Assembly (NCBI RefSeq): GCF_002776575.1
Contig: NZ_CP022548.1
Coordinates: forward strand, 2,929,001 to 2,993,000
DNA: 64,000 nucleotides
Source of the DNA: Sphingorhabdus sp. YGSMI21
GTDB lineage: Bacteria > Pseudomonadota > Alphaproteobacteria > Sphingomonadales > Sphingomonadaceae
Direction of reading: 5' to 3'
The translations under genes were made by a program, and so were the position numbers. The notes beneath the pieces are model-generated. The model was not told where the DNA came from and searched no databases. It saw only the letters and a list, made by a program, of their open reading frames with translations. Below, piece after piece: positions 47,464-55,164 of this stretch (position 1 is the stretch's first letter; the number at the start of each line of letters is the position of its first letter).

Positions 47464-48804
47464 TCAGTCGTACAGGCAGCGCGCCTGCTGACAGCCTTTC
47501 AGCGGCACGGCTTTCGGTGCCGGTTTCCAGACTTTCTTCGGCGCCGGCTTCCAGCGCTTCTTCTGCTTCGGCGCCGAATAGACCACTTCTTCCTCGATAT
47601 AGGTGGTGGTCGTCGTGGTCGTGACCGGAGCGGACTGGATGACAATCGTGGTGATCATCGGCTGGGCCGGCGCATAATAATAGCCCGGGCTATAATAGCC
47701 GTTCCAGCCGCTCGGATAGGTCGGATGGCCTTGCGGCGGCAGCGGCCGGCGATGCTGCACCGGTGGATATTCCCGGTGGCTGTTCGGCTGCTGCTGGTCA
47801 TAGCCATATTGCTTGAGCAGCTTGCGGCAACGATCGGTTCCCTGATCGATCGCCGCACCAGCGACGGCGCCCACTCCGCCACCGATCAGCGATCCGGCGA
47901 GGCGGTTGCCGCTACCGGCAATGCGATTGCCGGCAAATGCGCCAATGGCGCCACCCACAATAGCGCCACCGATGCCGCTGCTTTTCTTGCACCGTTCGAG
48001 ATAGGCGAGATCCTCCGCGCGCTGCCGGTCATAGCCGCGATCATCGGGATAGGGGGCATAATGGTCGGAACGGGCTTCTCTTTCCGAACTCCAGTGCGGC
48101 GACATATTGCCGTCACCGATGAAAGTACCGGAATATTCGCCCTGATAGACCTGTCCATCGGCGTCCCGGTAGGTGCCCTGCCATTCGCCCTGGTAGCTGC
48201 CGTCTTCGCGATAGGAGCCCTGCCAGTCGCCGCGATAGGTGGACTGGTCGCGGTGGTTATAGGCGCGGGGCGTTGCAACCACTCGGTCATCGCCGGTGAA
48301 CACGCCGGGATCATAAGCGGCATAGCCGTCACGATAGCCGTCCTGATAGCCCTGATTATAACGGTCCCAATCGACATTATAGCGCGCGTCCTGGACCACG
48401 CCGTAGCGGTCGGTCAGCACCGCATCATCATAATAGCGCGACCAGCCATAGCCATAATGCGGCTGGCTAAGACCATAATAGCCGAAATTGCTGATGAAAT
48501 AGCTTGGCTGGATATAGGTTATGGGAAGGCGGAACCCGCGGTAGGGTTTGCGATAATTGCGATCATAGCCCATCCGGCCACGGCGAACATAGCTGGACGT
48601 GCCGCGATGGCCTTTCATCTGGCGCATATTGCCATTGTGCTGCCGGCTTGCTGCCGCCGGGTTCGCCAGGGCGGTCGACGAGGCAAAGCTCAGGTCGACC
48701 ATTGGTGTCGGTGCTTCCCCCGATGTCGAGTCGATGGCTGCAATGGCCGATCCTGGTGCCACTGCCAAAACACCGGCAATGCCGGTAAGTAAGAGGGTCT
48801 TCAT
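47464..48804 (-). CDS. Secreted glycine-zipper 2TM protein with MORN-like repeats
   Basis: A 446-residue envelope protein with a signal peptide (LLLTGIAGVLAVAPGSAIA). It has a Tyr/Arg-rich, basic N-terminal part, then three YxGxW-type repeats of about 14-16 residues near residues 189-235 (YRGDWQGSY, YQGEWQGTY, YQGEYSGTF) resembling MORN repeats. A glycine-zipper pair follows at about residues 270-320 (IGGAIVGGAIGAFAGN, AGSLIGGGVGAVAGAA), then a Pro/Lys-rich tail ending in CQQARCLYD. Probably outer-membrane associated. I chose the start at 48804 for the signal peptide. Confidence 0.75.
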   Translation of the reverse strand: MKTLLLTGIAGVLAVAPGSAIAAIDSTSGEAPTPMVDLSFASSTALANPAAASRQHNGNMRQMKGHRGTSSYVRRGRMGYDRNYRKPYRGFRLPITYIQPSYFISNFGYYGLSQPHYGYGWSRYYDDAVLTDRYGVVQDARYNVDWDRYNQGYQDGYRDGYAAYDPGVFTGDDRVVATPRAYNHRDQSTYRGDWQGSYREDGSYQGEWQGTYRDADGQVYQGEYSGTFIGDGNMSPHWSSEREARSDHYAPYPDDRGYDRQRAEDLAYLERCKKSSGIGGAIVGGAIGAFAGNRIAGSGNRLAGSLIGGGVGAVAGAAIDQGTDRCRKLLKQYGYDQQQPNSHREYPPVQHRRPLPPQGHPTYPSGWNGYYSPGYYYAPAQPMITTIVIQSAPVTTTTTTTYIEEEVVYSAPKQKKRWKPAPKKVWKPAPKAVPLKGCQQARCLYD

Positions 48805-48965
48805 GGTTAACAACTCCCTAGTTTCAGACATGCAAGAAGCGTGTCCGACCGAAATTTGGTTAATGAACATTTACCATTTTTCGGGGGCTTTGACCATTAG
48901 CCGCTTGTAAAATAGAGTTGATTTAGCGCTTTGTCTCGAAATGGGGCATGTTGGTTAGCGCCAAA

Positions 48966-49451
48966 TTAACCAAGGGCATTAGCAATTGCCCCGATCAGCC
49001 GGACCATTCCTGCTTCGTCTTCTACCCCGAAACGGTCGGGCCGCGGACTGTCGAGATCGAGCACGGCGATTACCTTGTCGTCCTTCAGGACCGGAACGAC
49101 CAATTCGCTCCGGCTGTCGGCATCGCAAGCGATATGGCCGGGAAAGGCGTGGACGTCGGCCACTCGCTGGACCTCGCCGGTTGCCACTGCCGTACCGCAC
49201 ACGCCCGCGCCAATGGCTATCCTGATACAGGCGGTCTTGCCCTGAAACGGGCCAAGCACCAGTTCCTCGTCAATGACGCGGTAGAAGCCGGCCCAGTTTA
49301 GCCCGGGCACATATTGCCAGATCAGCGCGGCGATGTTCGCCATATTGGCGATAGCATCGGGTTCGCCGTCGACCAGCGCGGTGGCGAAGGACGTCAGGTC
49401 GGCATAAAGTTCTGCCGCGGGTTGGTCCGGATCAATCGAAATATCCAGCAT
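48966..49451 (-). CDS. Free methionine-(R)-sulfoxide reductase (GAF domain)
   Basis: A 161-residue single GAF-domain enzyme that reduces free methionine-(R)-sulfoxide. WAGFYRV, LGPFQGKTACIRI, GVCGTAV and DVHAFPGHIACDADSRSELVVPV contain the three family Cys (75, 85, 109), with the same spacing as in the E. coli enzyme. Cytosolic oxidative-damage repair. A CtrA-like site lies upstream (49484-49500). Confidence 0.9.
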   Translation of the reverse strand: MLDISIDPDQPAAELYADLTSFATALVDGEPDAIANMANIAALIWQYVPGLNWAGFYRVIDEELVLGPFQGKTACIRIAIGAGVCGTAVATGEVQRVADVHAFPGHIACDADSRSELVVPVLKDDKVIAVLDLDSPRPDRFGVEDEAGMVRLIGAIANALG

Positions 49452-49483
49452 CGGTGATTTTTACCTTTCCGGCTGCGCTTTGG

Positions 49484-49500
49484 TTAGCGGTGTCTTAACC
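49484..49500. promoter_or_regulatory. CtrA-like full site upstream of the methionine sulfoxide reductase gene
   Basis: TTAG-N7-TTAACC matches the CtrA consensus TTAA-N7-TTAA at seven of eight positions, and GGTTA/TAACC arms make it partly palindromic. It lies about 33-49 bp upstream of the leftward ATG, in the promoter range. Confidence 0.4.
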
Positions 49501-49575
49501 GTTTCCTATCCGGCAGGCCAGCCTCTCTGGATCCTGCGGACCGGTTTGTCACAAGCGGGTCTGTGGGGCAGGGGT

Positions 49576-49974
49576 TCAGTCGAGAGACGGTTTGCCGCGC
49601 GTCTTCTTGACCGAGGCTTTCTTCTTCTTCGATTCCACCCGTCTGGCCTTGGCGGCTCTGCTCGGGCGGGTCTTGATCCTCCGGGCATCGCGCTGATAGG
49701 CCTGTTCGATCATTTCCGCCACGCGGCGCCTTGCTTCTGCCCGATTGGCTTCGCGGGTCCGATATTCCCGCACCGTCAGGACCAGTTCGCCGCCGCTTGT
49801 CATTTTGCGGCCGGCCAACGTCCGCAACTTGCGAAAGGCATAAGGCTCGAGCCCGAGCGCATAGATATCGACCCGCATCTGGACCGCGGTCGCCACCTTG
49901 TTGACATTCTGGCCGCCAGGGCCGCTGGCGGCAAGAAAGGTCTCGGTGATCGCACTTTCCGGAATATCAACCAT
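49576..49974 (-). CDS. arfB: Alternative ribosome-rescue factor / peptidyl-tRNA hydrolase ArfB
   Basis: A 132-residue protein with the GGQ catalytic loop ASGPGGQNVNKVATAVQMR near the N-terminus and a long basic C-terminal tail (RPSRAAKARRVESKKKK...). This is the YaeJ/ArfB layout: the tail binds the mRNA channel of stalled ribosomes and GGQ releases the peptide. It lies divergently from ctrA. Confidence 0.92.
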   Translation of the reverse strand: MVDIPESAITETFLAASGPGGQNVNKVATAVQMRVDIYALGLEPYAFRKLRTLAGRKMTSGGELVLTVREYRTREANRAEARRRVAEMIEQAYQRDARRIKTRPSRAAKARRVESKKKKASVKKTRGKPSLD

Positions 49975-50155
49975 ATCCGGTTACTAGCCGCATGTGCCGC
50001 GAGACGACAGAGCTTGTTGATGAAGCGTGTGATTAGCCGCAAATTCAGTATCGACTTTAAACATATCTGTCACAAATCAGGGCCTCTTCGGGCCCAATCG
50101 CGACATTTTTGCCCCCGCAACGGCAAAAAGTTAATTTTTTTTTCGCCATGGGCGG

Positions 50156-50222
50156 GAGTCCTGAAACGACTCATTTCTGCGGGTTACAGAGTCATTCGAC
50201 TGCTCGCGACTCGTGCTGAATC
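50156..50222. promoter_or_regulatory. Dense cluster of five GANTC sites upstream of ctrA
   Basis: GAGTC 50156, GACTC 50168, GAGTC 50189, GACTC 50208, GAATC 50218: five CcrM targets in 67 bp, where about 0.25 is expected by base composition. Located 118-184 bp upstream of the ctrA ATG. Confidence 0.8.
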
Positions 50223-50238
50223 CTGCCTTAGGGAAAAA

Positions 50239-50271
50239 TTAACCTTTTACGTTCATTCATCTTATGGTTAA
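50239..50271. promoter_or_regulatory. CtrA-type half-sites in the ctrA promoter
   Basis: TTAACC (50239-50244) and ATGGTTAA (50264-50271, the complement of TTAACCAT) face each other, 69-101 bp before the ctrA ATG. They fit autoregulation by CtrA, as in Caulobacter. Confidence 0.55.
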
Positions 50272-50339
50272 TAAATGATCCATCGGGTCGGCACAGTGAT
50301 CGATCCGGAGCGAGCAATTAAGAAAAAAGGGGCTGCCTG

Positions 50340-51047
50340 ATGCGCGTGCTGCTGATTGAAGATGAACCAACGACCGCAAAAGCTATCGAGCTGATGCTGA
50401 CGACCGAAGGTTTCAACGTATATACAACGGATCTGGGCGAAGAAGGCCTCGATCTCGGCAAGCTCTATGATTATGACATCATATTGCTCGATCTCAACCT
50501 GCCCGACATGCATGGTTATGATGTGCTCAAGAAACTGCGCGTAGCGAAAGTGCAAACGCCGGTTCTCATTCTTTCCGGCATCAGCGAAATGGACAGCAAG
50601 GTCCGCAGCTTCGGCTTCGGTGCTGACGATTATGTCACCAAGCCGTTCCACCGGGACGAACTGGTTGCCCGCATCCATGCGGTTGTGCGCCGTTCGAAAG
50701 GCCATTCGCAGAGCGTTATCCGCACCGGCAAACTGGCGGTCAATCTTGATGCGAAGACGGTGGAAGTCGATGGCAACCGCGTGCATCTGACTGGCAAGGA
50801 ATATGCCATGCTCGAGCTGCTCTCCCTGCGAAAGGGCACAACGCTGACCAAGGAAATGTTCCTCAACCATCTCTATGGCGGAATGGACGAGCCGGAACTC
50901 AAGATTATCGATGTGTTTATCTGCAAGCTGCGCAAGAAGCTGTCGCTGGCTTGCGGCGGCGAAAATTATATCGAAACCGTATGGGGCAGGGGCTATGTCC
51001 TGCGCGATATGGAAGAAGAACTCGCTCCGACCGCGCAGGTCGCCTGA
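50340..51047 (+). CDS. ctrA: Cell cycle master response regulator CtrA
   Basis: A 235-residue OmpR-type regulator almost identical in key parts to Caulobacter Ctr[13 protein letters not shown], phospho-Asp51 in [33 protein letters not shown], and the DNA-binding domain NLDAKTVEV...[36 protein letters not shown]. It controls replication, division and motility genes. The C-terminus ends AQVA rather than the double-Ala of Caulobacter CtrA, which is part of its ClpXP degron. Single gene followed by a terminator. Confidence 0.97.
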   Translation: MRVLLIEDEPTTAKAIELMLTTEGFNVYTTDLGEEGLDLGKLYDYDIILLDLNLPDMHGYDVLKKLRVAKVQTPVLILSGISEMDSKVRSFGFGADDYVTKPFHRDELVARIHAVVRRSKGHSQSVIRTGKLAVNLDAKTVEVDGNRVHLTGKEYAMLELLSLRKGTTLTKEMFLNHLYGGMDEPELKIIDVFICKLRKKLSLACGGENYIETVWGRGYVLRDMEEELAPTAQVA

Positions 51048-51091
51048 ACGGCCCGCAATTCAATATGATCGTCTGCATAGCAGACCGAAAG

Positions 51092-51122
51092 CGGCGGGAC
51101 CTCACGGTTCCGCCGTTTTTTT
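51092..51122. terminator. Terminator after ctrA, shared with the convergent phosphatase gene
   Basis: CGGCGGGACC-TCAC-GGTTCCGCCG (51092-51115, one G-U pair) followed by TTTTTTT. Confidence 0.85.
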
Positions 51123-51888
51123 ATGAGGCGGTGTCGAGATACCAGCGTTCCGACCCCTGGAGGCAAAGCGCGGTCAGCTTGTCGGAATAATAGGCGCCGG
51201 TATCGATACCGATCCGGTTCCCGCTTTCCACCACGTCATCGGTGATCGTGTGGCCATAGACAATCACCTTCTCGTGCGCTTCCTGTGCAGACAGAAAATC
51301 CTCGCGGATCCAGCGCAGGTCCTTCTTGCGCTGTTCGGCAATCGGGATGCCAGGGCGGATGCCGGCGTGCACGAATGCATAGTCGCCGATGATCACATGG
51401 TCTTCAAATCCCTTGATAAATTCGATATGTTCCTGGCGGAATAGCTCGGGAATGCGTTCGGCAAGCTGGACTATGTCGAGCTCGATATATTCCTTCAGAC
51501 TGATGTCGTAACTCAGGATCGTCTCGCGTCCGCCGATCCGGTTGAAGAAACGGACGGACTTTTCGTCGCCGGTAGCTGCGGCGAGGTAGACTTCCTCGTG
51601 ATTGCCCATCAGGAAACGGACATTGCGCAATTGTTCCCTGATCTGCATCGCCGTGTCGAGGACGCCGGCGCTGTCCGGTCCCCGGTCGACCAGATCGCCC
51701 AGGAAGATGATCTCGCTGTCCGCCTTGTCCCGTTCGCCGTCATCCTTGATGATCTTGCCGAGCAGTTGCAGCAACAGGTCATTACGCCCGTGGACGTCAC
51801 CAATCGCATAGATCCGCCGTCCCTCCGGAACGGTCGCGTGATCAAGCGGTCTGGAGGCCTTTTTTCTGCGAAGAAGACGATTCAGCAT
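51121..51888 (-). CDS. Metallophosphoesterase / serine-threonine protein phosphatase
   Basis: A 255-residue PPP-type phosphatase. The metal-ligand motifs are intact: GDVHGRNDLL (about residues 31-40), GDLVDRGPDS and GNHEEVY, with HAGIRPG and YGHTITDD for the later His ligands. It could act on phosphoproteins or dinucleoside polyphosphates (PrpA/ApaH-like). Convergent with ctrA, but a functional link is not indicated by sequence. Confidence 0.9.
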   Translation of the reverse strand: MLNRLLRRKKASRPLDHATVPEGRRIYAIGDVHGRNDLLLQLLGKIIKDDGERDKADSEIIFLGDLVDRGPDSAGVLDTAMQIREQLRNVRFLMGNHEEVYLAAATGDEKSVRFFNRIGGRETILSYDISLKEYIELDIVQLAERIPELFRQEHIEFIKGFEDHVIIGDYAFVHAGIRPGIPIAEQRKKDLRWIREDFLSAQEAHEKVIVYGHTITDDVVESGNRIGIDTGAYYSDKLTALCLQGSERWYLDTAS

Positions 51889-51995
51889 GATGCTAATAAA
51901 TTTGTCCTGAAAAGCGGAGTTTCAAGGGTGAAATGACAGAATATTGTTCCGCCCGACAATCCGGCATGAAATGGTCGAGCGAAATTGGTCAGCCG

Positions 51996-53177
51996 TCAGC
52001 TTTCCACAACGAAGCTGAGGCCGGCCTTGGCTTCCAGACGCTTGACCAGCTTCTCGCCCATCAACGCGCCCGGCGTCCAGACGCCACCACTCTTCTTGTT
52101 CGCGTCCTGGGCCAGGCAGAGCGCCGATTCCGCGATCATTTTCGAGGTCGAGCCATAGCCGGGGTCCTTGTCGCCCTTGACGCACAGCGCAGCGGTTTCG
52201 CCGTCAGCCGTCTCGCCCAGGAACAGGACATCATAATAGCCGTTTTCACGCTGTTCCTTGGTCGGGCCTTCGCCGGGTTTCGGGCCGTCTTCGCCGCCAA
52301 GAGGATTGGCTTTGGCCATCATTTCGGCGGCTTTCTTGCCGAGGTCGCCGGGGCTGGTGACGACCATCTCGTCATATTTGAAATCTTCGCCAAAGGGGAA
52401 GTCGAGCAGGAAGTTGGTCCGGTGGACATTCTTCGTGTTGATGGCCGCCATGATGAAGGGAGCGACCCAGCTGTCGATGCTCTTGTCATATTTCGGGAGC
52501 GTCATATTCGGCTGATCCACGCCCTTGAAGCCGGGGGTCAGGCCAAAGCTGCTCGCCAGAATCTTTACCAGGCCCGGGTTTTTGGCAATCGCCTTCATCG
52601 TTTCTTTCAGGCTGGCAGCGGTGCCACCGGAAAATGTGCCTTCCATCGCGCGCACCCGGCCTTTGACCCGGGTTGCTGGCTTGCCATAGCGCTTGTTCAT
52701 TTCCTTCTGCAGCATCAGCACGCCGAGATCGAAGGGGATCGAGTCGAAGCCGCAGGAGAAGCATATCTGCGCGCCCGATTTCTCCGCCGCTTCCTGATGC
52801 TGGTCGATCATCTCGCGCATCCAGCCAGGCTCGCCGCACAGATCGACATAATGGGTGCCATTCTTGACGCAGGCGGCAACAAGTTCGTCGCCATAGAGCT
52901 GATAGGGGCCGACCGTGGTCAGCACGACCTTGGTCCGGCTCGCCATCATGTCGATCGAGGCGGCATCATCGGAATCGGCCACGACCAGCGGCGTATCCTT
53001 TGGCGCGCCAATGAGATCGCGGACCTCTTCGAGCTTGTCGAGGCTGCGGCCCGCCATCGCCCATTTCGGAGCGTCTTTGCCGATGCCATATTGCTGCGCC
53101 ATATATTCGGCGACCAGACGGCCAGTGTAGCCGGTGGAACCATAGATGATGACATCAAATTCTTTTGCTACGGACAT
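51996..53177 (-). CDS. Saccharopine-dehydrogenase-like NADP-binding protein (SCCPDH/trans-acting enoyl reductase type)
   Basis: A 393-residue protein that starts EFDVIIYGSTGYTGRLVAEYMA (Rossmann motif) and continues with KVVLTTVGPYQLYGDELVAACVKNGTHYVDLCGEPGWMREMI, the pattern of the SCCPDH/trans-acting enoyl reductase group. Those proteins act on lipids in mycobacteria; here the substrate is unknown. Single gene. Confidence 0.88.
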   Translation of the reverse strand: MSVAKEFDVIIYGSTGYTGRLVAEYMAQQYGIGKDAPKWAMAGRSLDKLEEVRDLIGAPKDTPLVVADSDDAASIDMMASRTKVVLTTVGPYQLYGDELVAACVKNGTHYVDLCGEPGWMREMIDQHQEAAEKSGAQICFSCGFDSIPFDLGVLMLQKEMNKRYGKPATRVKGRVRAMEGTFSGGTAASLKETMKAIAKNPGLVKILASSFGLTPGFKGVDQPNMTLPKYDKSIDSWVAPFIMAAINTKNVHRTNFLLDFPFGEDFKYDEMVVTSPGDLGKKAAEMMAKANPLGGEDGPKPGEGPTKEQRENGYYDVLFLGETADGETAALCVKGDKDPGYGSTSKMIAESALCLAQDANKKSGGVWTPGALMGEKLVKRLEAKAGLSFVVES

Positions 53178-53231
53178 GACGAGCTCTCCTGCAGATTGTT
53201 TAATCGGGGAATTAATTGGTCCTGCTATGGC

Positions 53232-53786
53232 CTAGAGCTTGGCCAGAGTCACACCTTTTTGCCCCATATATTTGCCCGACCGGTCGGCATAGCTCGTCTC
53301 GCAAGGCTCGTTGCCTTTCAGAAACAGAAACTGGCAGGCGCCTTCATTGGCATAGATTTTGGCGGGCAGGGGGCTGGTGTTGGAAAATTCCAGCGTGACA
53401 TGGCCTTCCCACTCCGGTTCCAGCGGTGTGACATTGACGATGATTCCGCAGCGGGCATAGGTCGATTTGCCGAGGCAGATGACCAGCACGTCGCGCGGTA
53501 TCCGGAAATATTCGACGGTCCGGGCAAGGGCGAAGCTGTTCGGCGGGATGATGCAGCAGTCGGTCTTGCGGTCGACAAAGCTGTTCTCGGCGAAATTCTT
53601 GGGATCAACGACGGCATTGTTCACATTGGTGAAAATCTTGAACTCGTCGGATACCCGCGCGTCATAGCCATAGGAGGACAGGCCGTAGCTGATACATCCC
53701 TCGCGCTTCTGGCCTTCAACAAAAGGTTCGATCATGCCGGAATGTCTGGCTTCGTTGCGGATCCAGCGGTCGGATAAAATGCTCAT
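53232..53786 (-). CDS. dcd: dCTP deaminase
   Basis: A 184-residue trimeric enzyme that makes dUTP from dCTP for thymidylate synthesis. [71 protein letters not shown] and QFLFLKG are typical, including the catalytic Glu in TLEFSN. Length normal. Confidence 0.95.
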   Translation of the reverse strand: MSILSDRWIRNEARHSGMIEPFVEGQKREGCISYGLSSYGYDARVSDEFKIFTNVNNAVVDPKNFAENSFVDRKTDCCIIPPNSFALARTVEYFRIPRDVLVICLGKSTYARCGIIVNVTPLEPEWEGHVTLEFSNTSPLPAKIYANEGACQFLFLKGNEPCETSYADRSGKYMGQKGVTLAKL

Positions 53787-53805
53787 ATCGGATTCCTGTT
53801 GATAC

Positions 53806-54483
53806 TCATGGACGCACTACGTTCCAGTTTATCGGGCCGTCAACCCCGCTGATCCGGCGCATGTCGGAAGCACGCCACATCACCCATGGCTTGGTGGCAT
53901 AGTCGGGCGGGAAAAAATTGGCTTCCAGCCAGAAGGTCCGGTCGATCCCGCTGCTAATATTGTACAGTTCCTCGAATTCCCGCGACACCGCGATGATAGC
54001 GCGTTTCTCGCTATGCGATTCGATCTGGTTGAGAAAGGTGTTGAGCTCGCTCAGCACCAGGGCGCGACCGGGACGGTCGCCACAGCCATTGTCGAAGGCC
54101 AGACGAATGGCGGGCGGCAGCATATTTTTACCGCGCGGTACGGTGGTGACAAACATCGTGGCCTGATCGGTGGCCAGGCGGCAGAGCGAATAATTGTGAA
54201 GCGCGCCGTGGCGGATACCGGCTTCCCGCGCGCCCTCGATATTCGCGGCGAAATTCGCGTCACGCTTGTCCGCGCCGGCGGTGGCCTGGATATAGGCAAA
54301 GTCGACTCCGGTGGCGCCCGCGACATGCCAGACGATGGTACCATGGCTTTCGTCGACCGAAATTCCCTGCACCGGATATTGGTCGCGGGACGGCGCCCAG
54401 CTGACCGCAATATTCCGGAGGATGAAGGCGATGACGAGCAAGGCCACAGCGATCACGGCAAGGCTGATCAGATTTTTTCTCAT
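53806..54483 (-). CDS. GH25-like membrane-anchored protein with lost catalytic residues
   Basis: A 225-residue protein: one N-terminal helix ([20 protein letters not shown]) and a GH25 (muramidase) fold recognisable from [35 protein letters not shown] and PWVMWRASD. The expected acids are missing: Asp in G-x-D-x-S is Ser, Glu in ATEG is Ala, and the D-x-E pair appears as RLA. So it is probably a non-hydrolytic, perhaps peptidoglycan-binding, protein. The start at 54483 is chosen for the anchor. Confidence 0.75.
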   Translation of the reverse strand: MRKNLISLAVIAVALLVIAFILRNIAVSWAPSRDQYPVQGISVDESHGTIVWHVAGATGVDFAYIQATAGADKRDANFAANIEGAREAGIRHGALHNYSLCRLATDQATMFVTTVPRGKNMLPPAIRLAFDNGCGDRPGRALVLSELNTFLNQIESHSEKRAIIAVSREFEELYNISSGIDRTFWLEANFFPPDYATKPWVMWRASDMRRISGVDGPINWNVVRP

Positions 54484-54530
54484 GTCTCGACTGGCCACCC
54501 TGGTTCCCTGATACGCAGCGGAAGAATCAC

Positions 54531-55013
54531 TCAATTCTTGATATGCAATACGCAGATTAATGTGAAGAGACGGCGGGCGGTCTTGAAATCGACATCGATC
54601 TTGCCCTCGAGCCGCTCGACAAGCAGTTCCGCGCCCTGGTCGTGAACCCCGCGCCGGGCCATGTCGATGGTTTCGATTTCCGCCGCGCTGGCCTTGCGGA
54701 TCGCCTGATAATAGCTGTCGCAAATGGCGAAATAGTCGCGGATCGGCCGCCGGAACCGGCCGAGCGCCAGAATCAAAGTCTCCAGCGGTTCGCCATTTTC
54801 GCGGCCGATGGAAATTACCAGCCGCCCCTCCTGGACGCTCAGTTGCAACTGATAGGGCCCGGCATAGCCGTCATCATGCTGTTTGAGCGGCTTGAAATAA
54901 TTGTCCTCGATCAGATCGAAGATCGCGATCCGCCGTTCCTGTTCGATATCGGCGTTGCGCCACAAGATTGTGGCCTCGTCGAGTTCAACGGAGATGATGC
55001 GCGGATCGGACAT
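54531..55013 (-). CDS. UPF0262 family protein
   Basis: A 160-residue cytosolic protein. RIISVELDEATILWRNADIEQERRIAIFDLIEDNYF and GPYQLQLSVQEGRLVISI match the UPF0262 family, restricted to Alphaproteobacteria and without known function. The C-terminus has IDMARRGVHDQGAELLVERLEGKI. The ATG at 55013 is the family start; the longer frame upstream is not conserved. Divergent from dnaB. Confidence 0.88.
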   Translation of the reverse strand: MSDPRIISVELDEATILWRNADIEQERRIAIFDLIEDNYFKPLKQHDDGYAGPYQLQLSVQEGRLVISIGRENGEPLETLILALGRFRRPIRDYFAICDSYYQAIRKASAAEIETIDMARRGVHDQGAELLVERLEGKIDVDFKTARRLFTLICVLHIKN

Positions 55014-55137
55014 AGCGCCCTGTTGCCGCAGCGCAGGTCTCAGGACAAGGGTTTTTGCGGTGCAGCACGACAAGTGCAAATTTTCCACAGAACTGTCCCC
55101 CGCGTTTACCAAATTTTTCTCAGCGGACCCTTGCCGA

Positions 55138-55147
55138 GAATCGATTC
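55138..55147. promoter_or_regulatory. Back-to-back GANTC sites before dnaB
   Basis: GAATCGATTC: two adjoining CcrM target sites that form a 10-bp palindrome, 18 bp before the dnaB ATG. Their methylation state could affect transcription start or leader use. Confidence 0.55.
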
Positions 55148-55164
55148 AGGGTGAATGAGGAGCC

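Larger units (their letters stand above)
49975..50339. promoter_or_regulatory. ctrA upstream control region
   Basis: A 365-bp stretch without a gene between arfB and ctrA. It contains five GANTC sites (50156-50222), CtrA-type half-sites (50239 and 50264), an AT-rich run AAAAAGTTAATTTTTTTTT near 50127-50143, and a purine-rich segment before the ctrA ATG. A rightward open frame crossing it (49480-50271) is antisense to arfB and not credible. Confidence 0.7.

Noticed and set aside
49480..50271. 263-codon rightward open frame before ctrA
   Set aside because: It is antisense to arfB, which has a clear GGQ motif, and crosses the ctrA control region; no domain or ribosome site.
51933..53777. 614-codon rightward open frame
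   Set aside because: Antisense shadow of the SCCPDH-like gene and dcd, both with clear family motifs.
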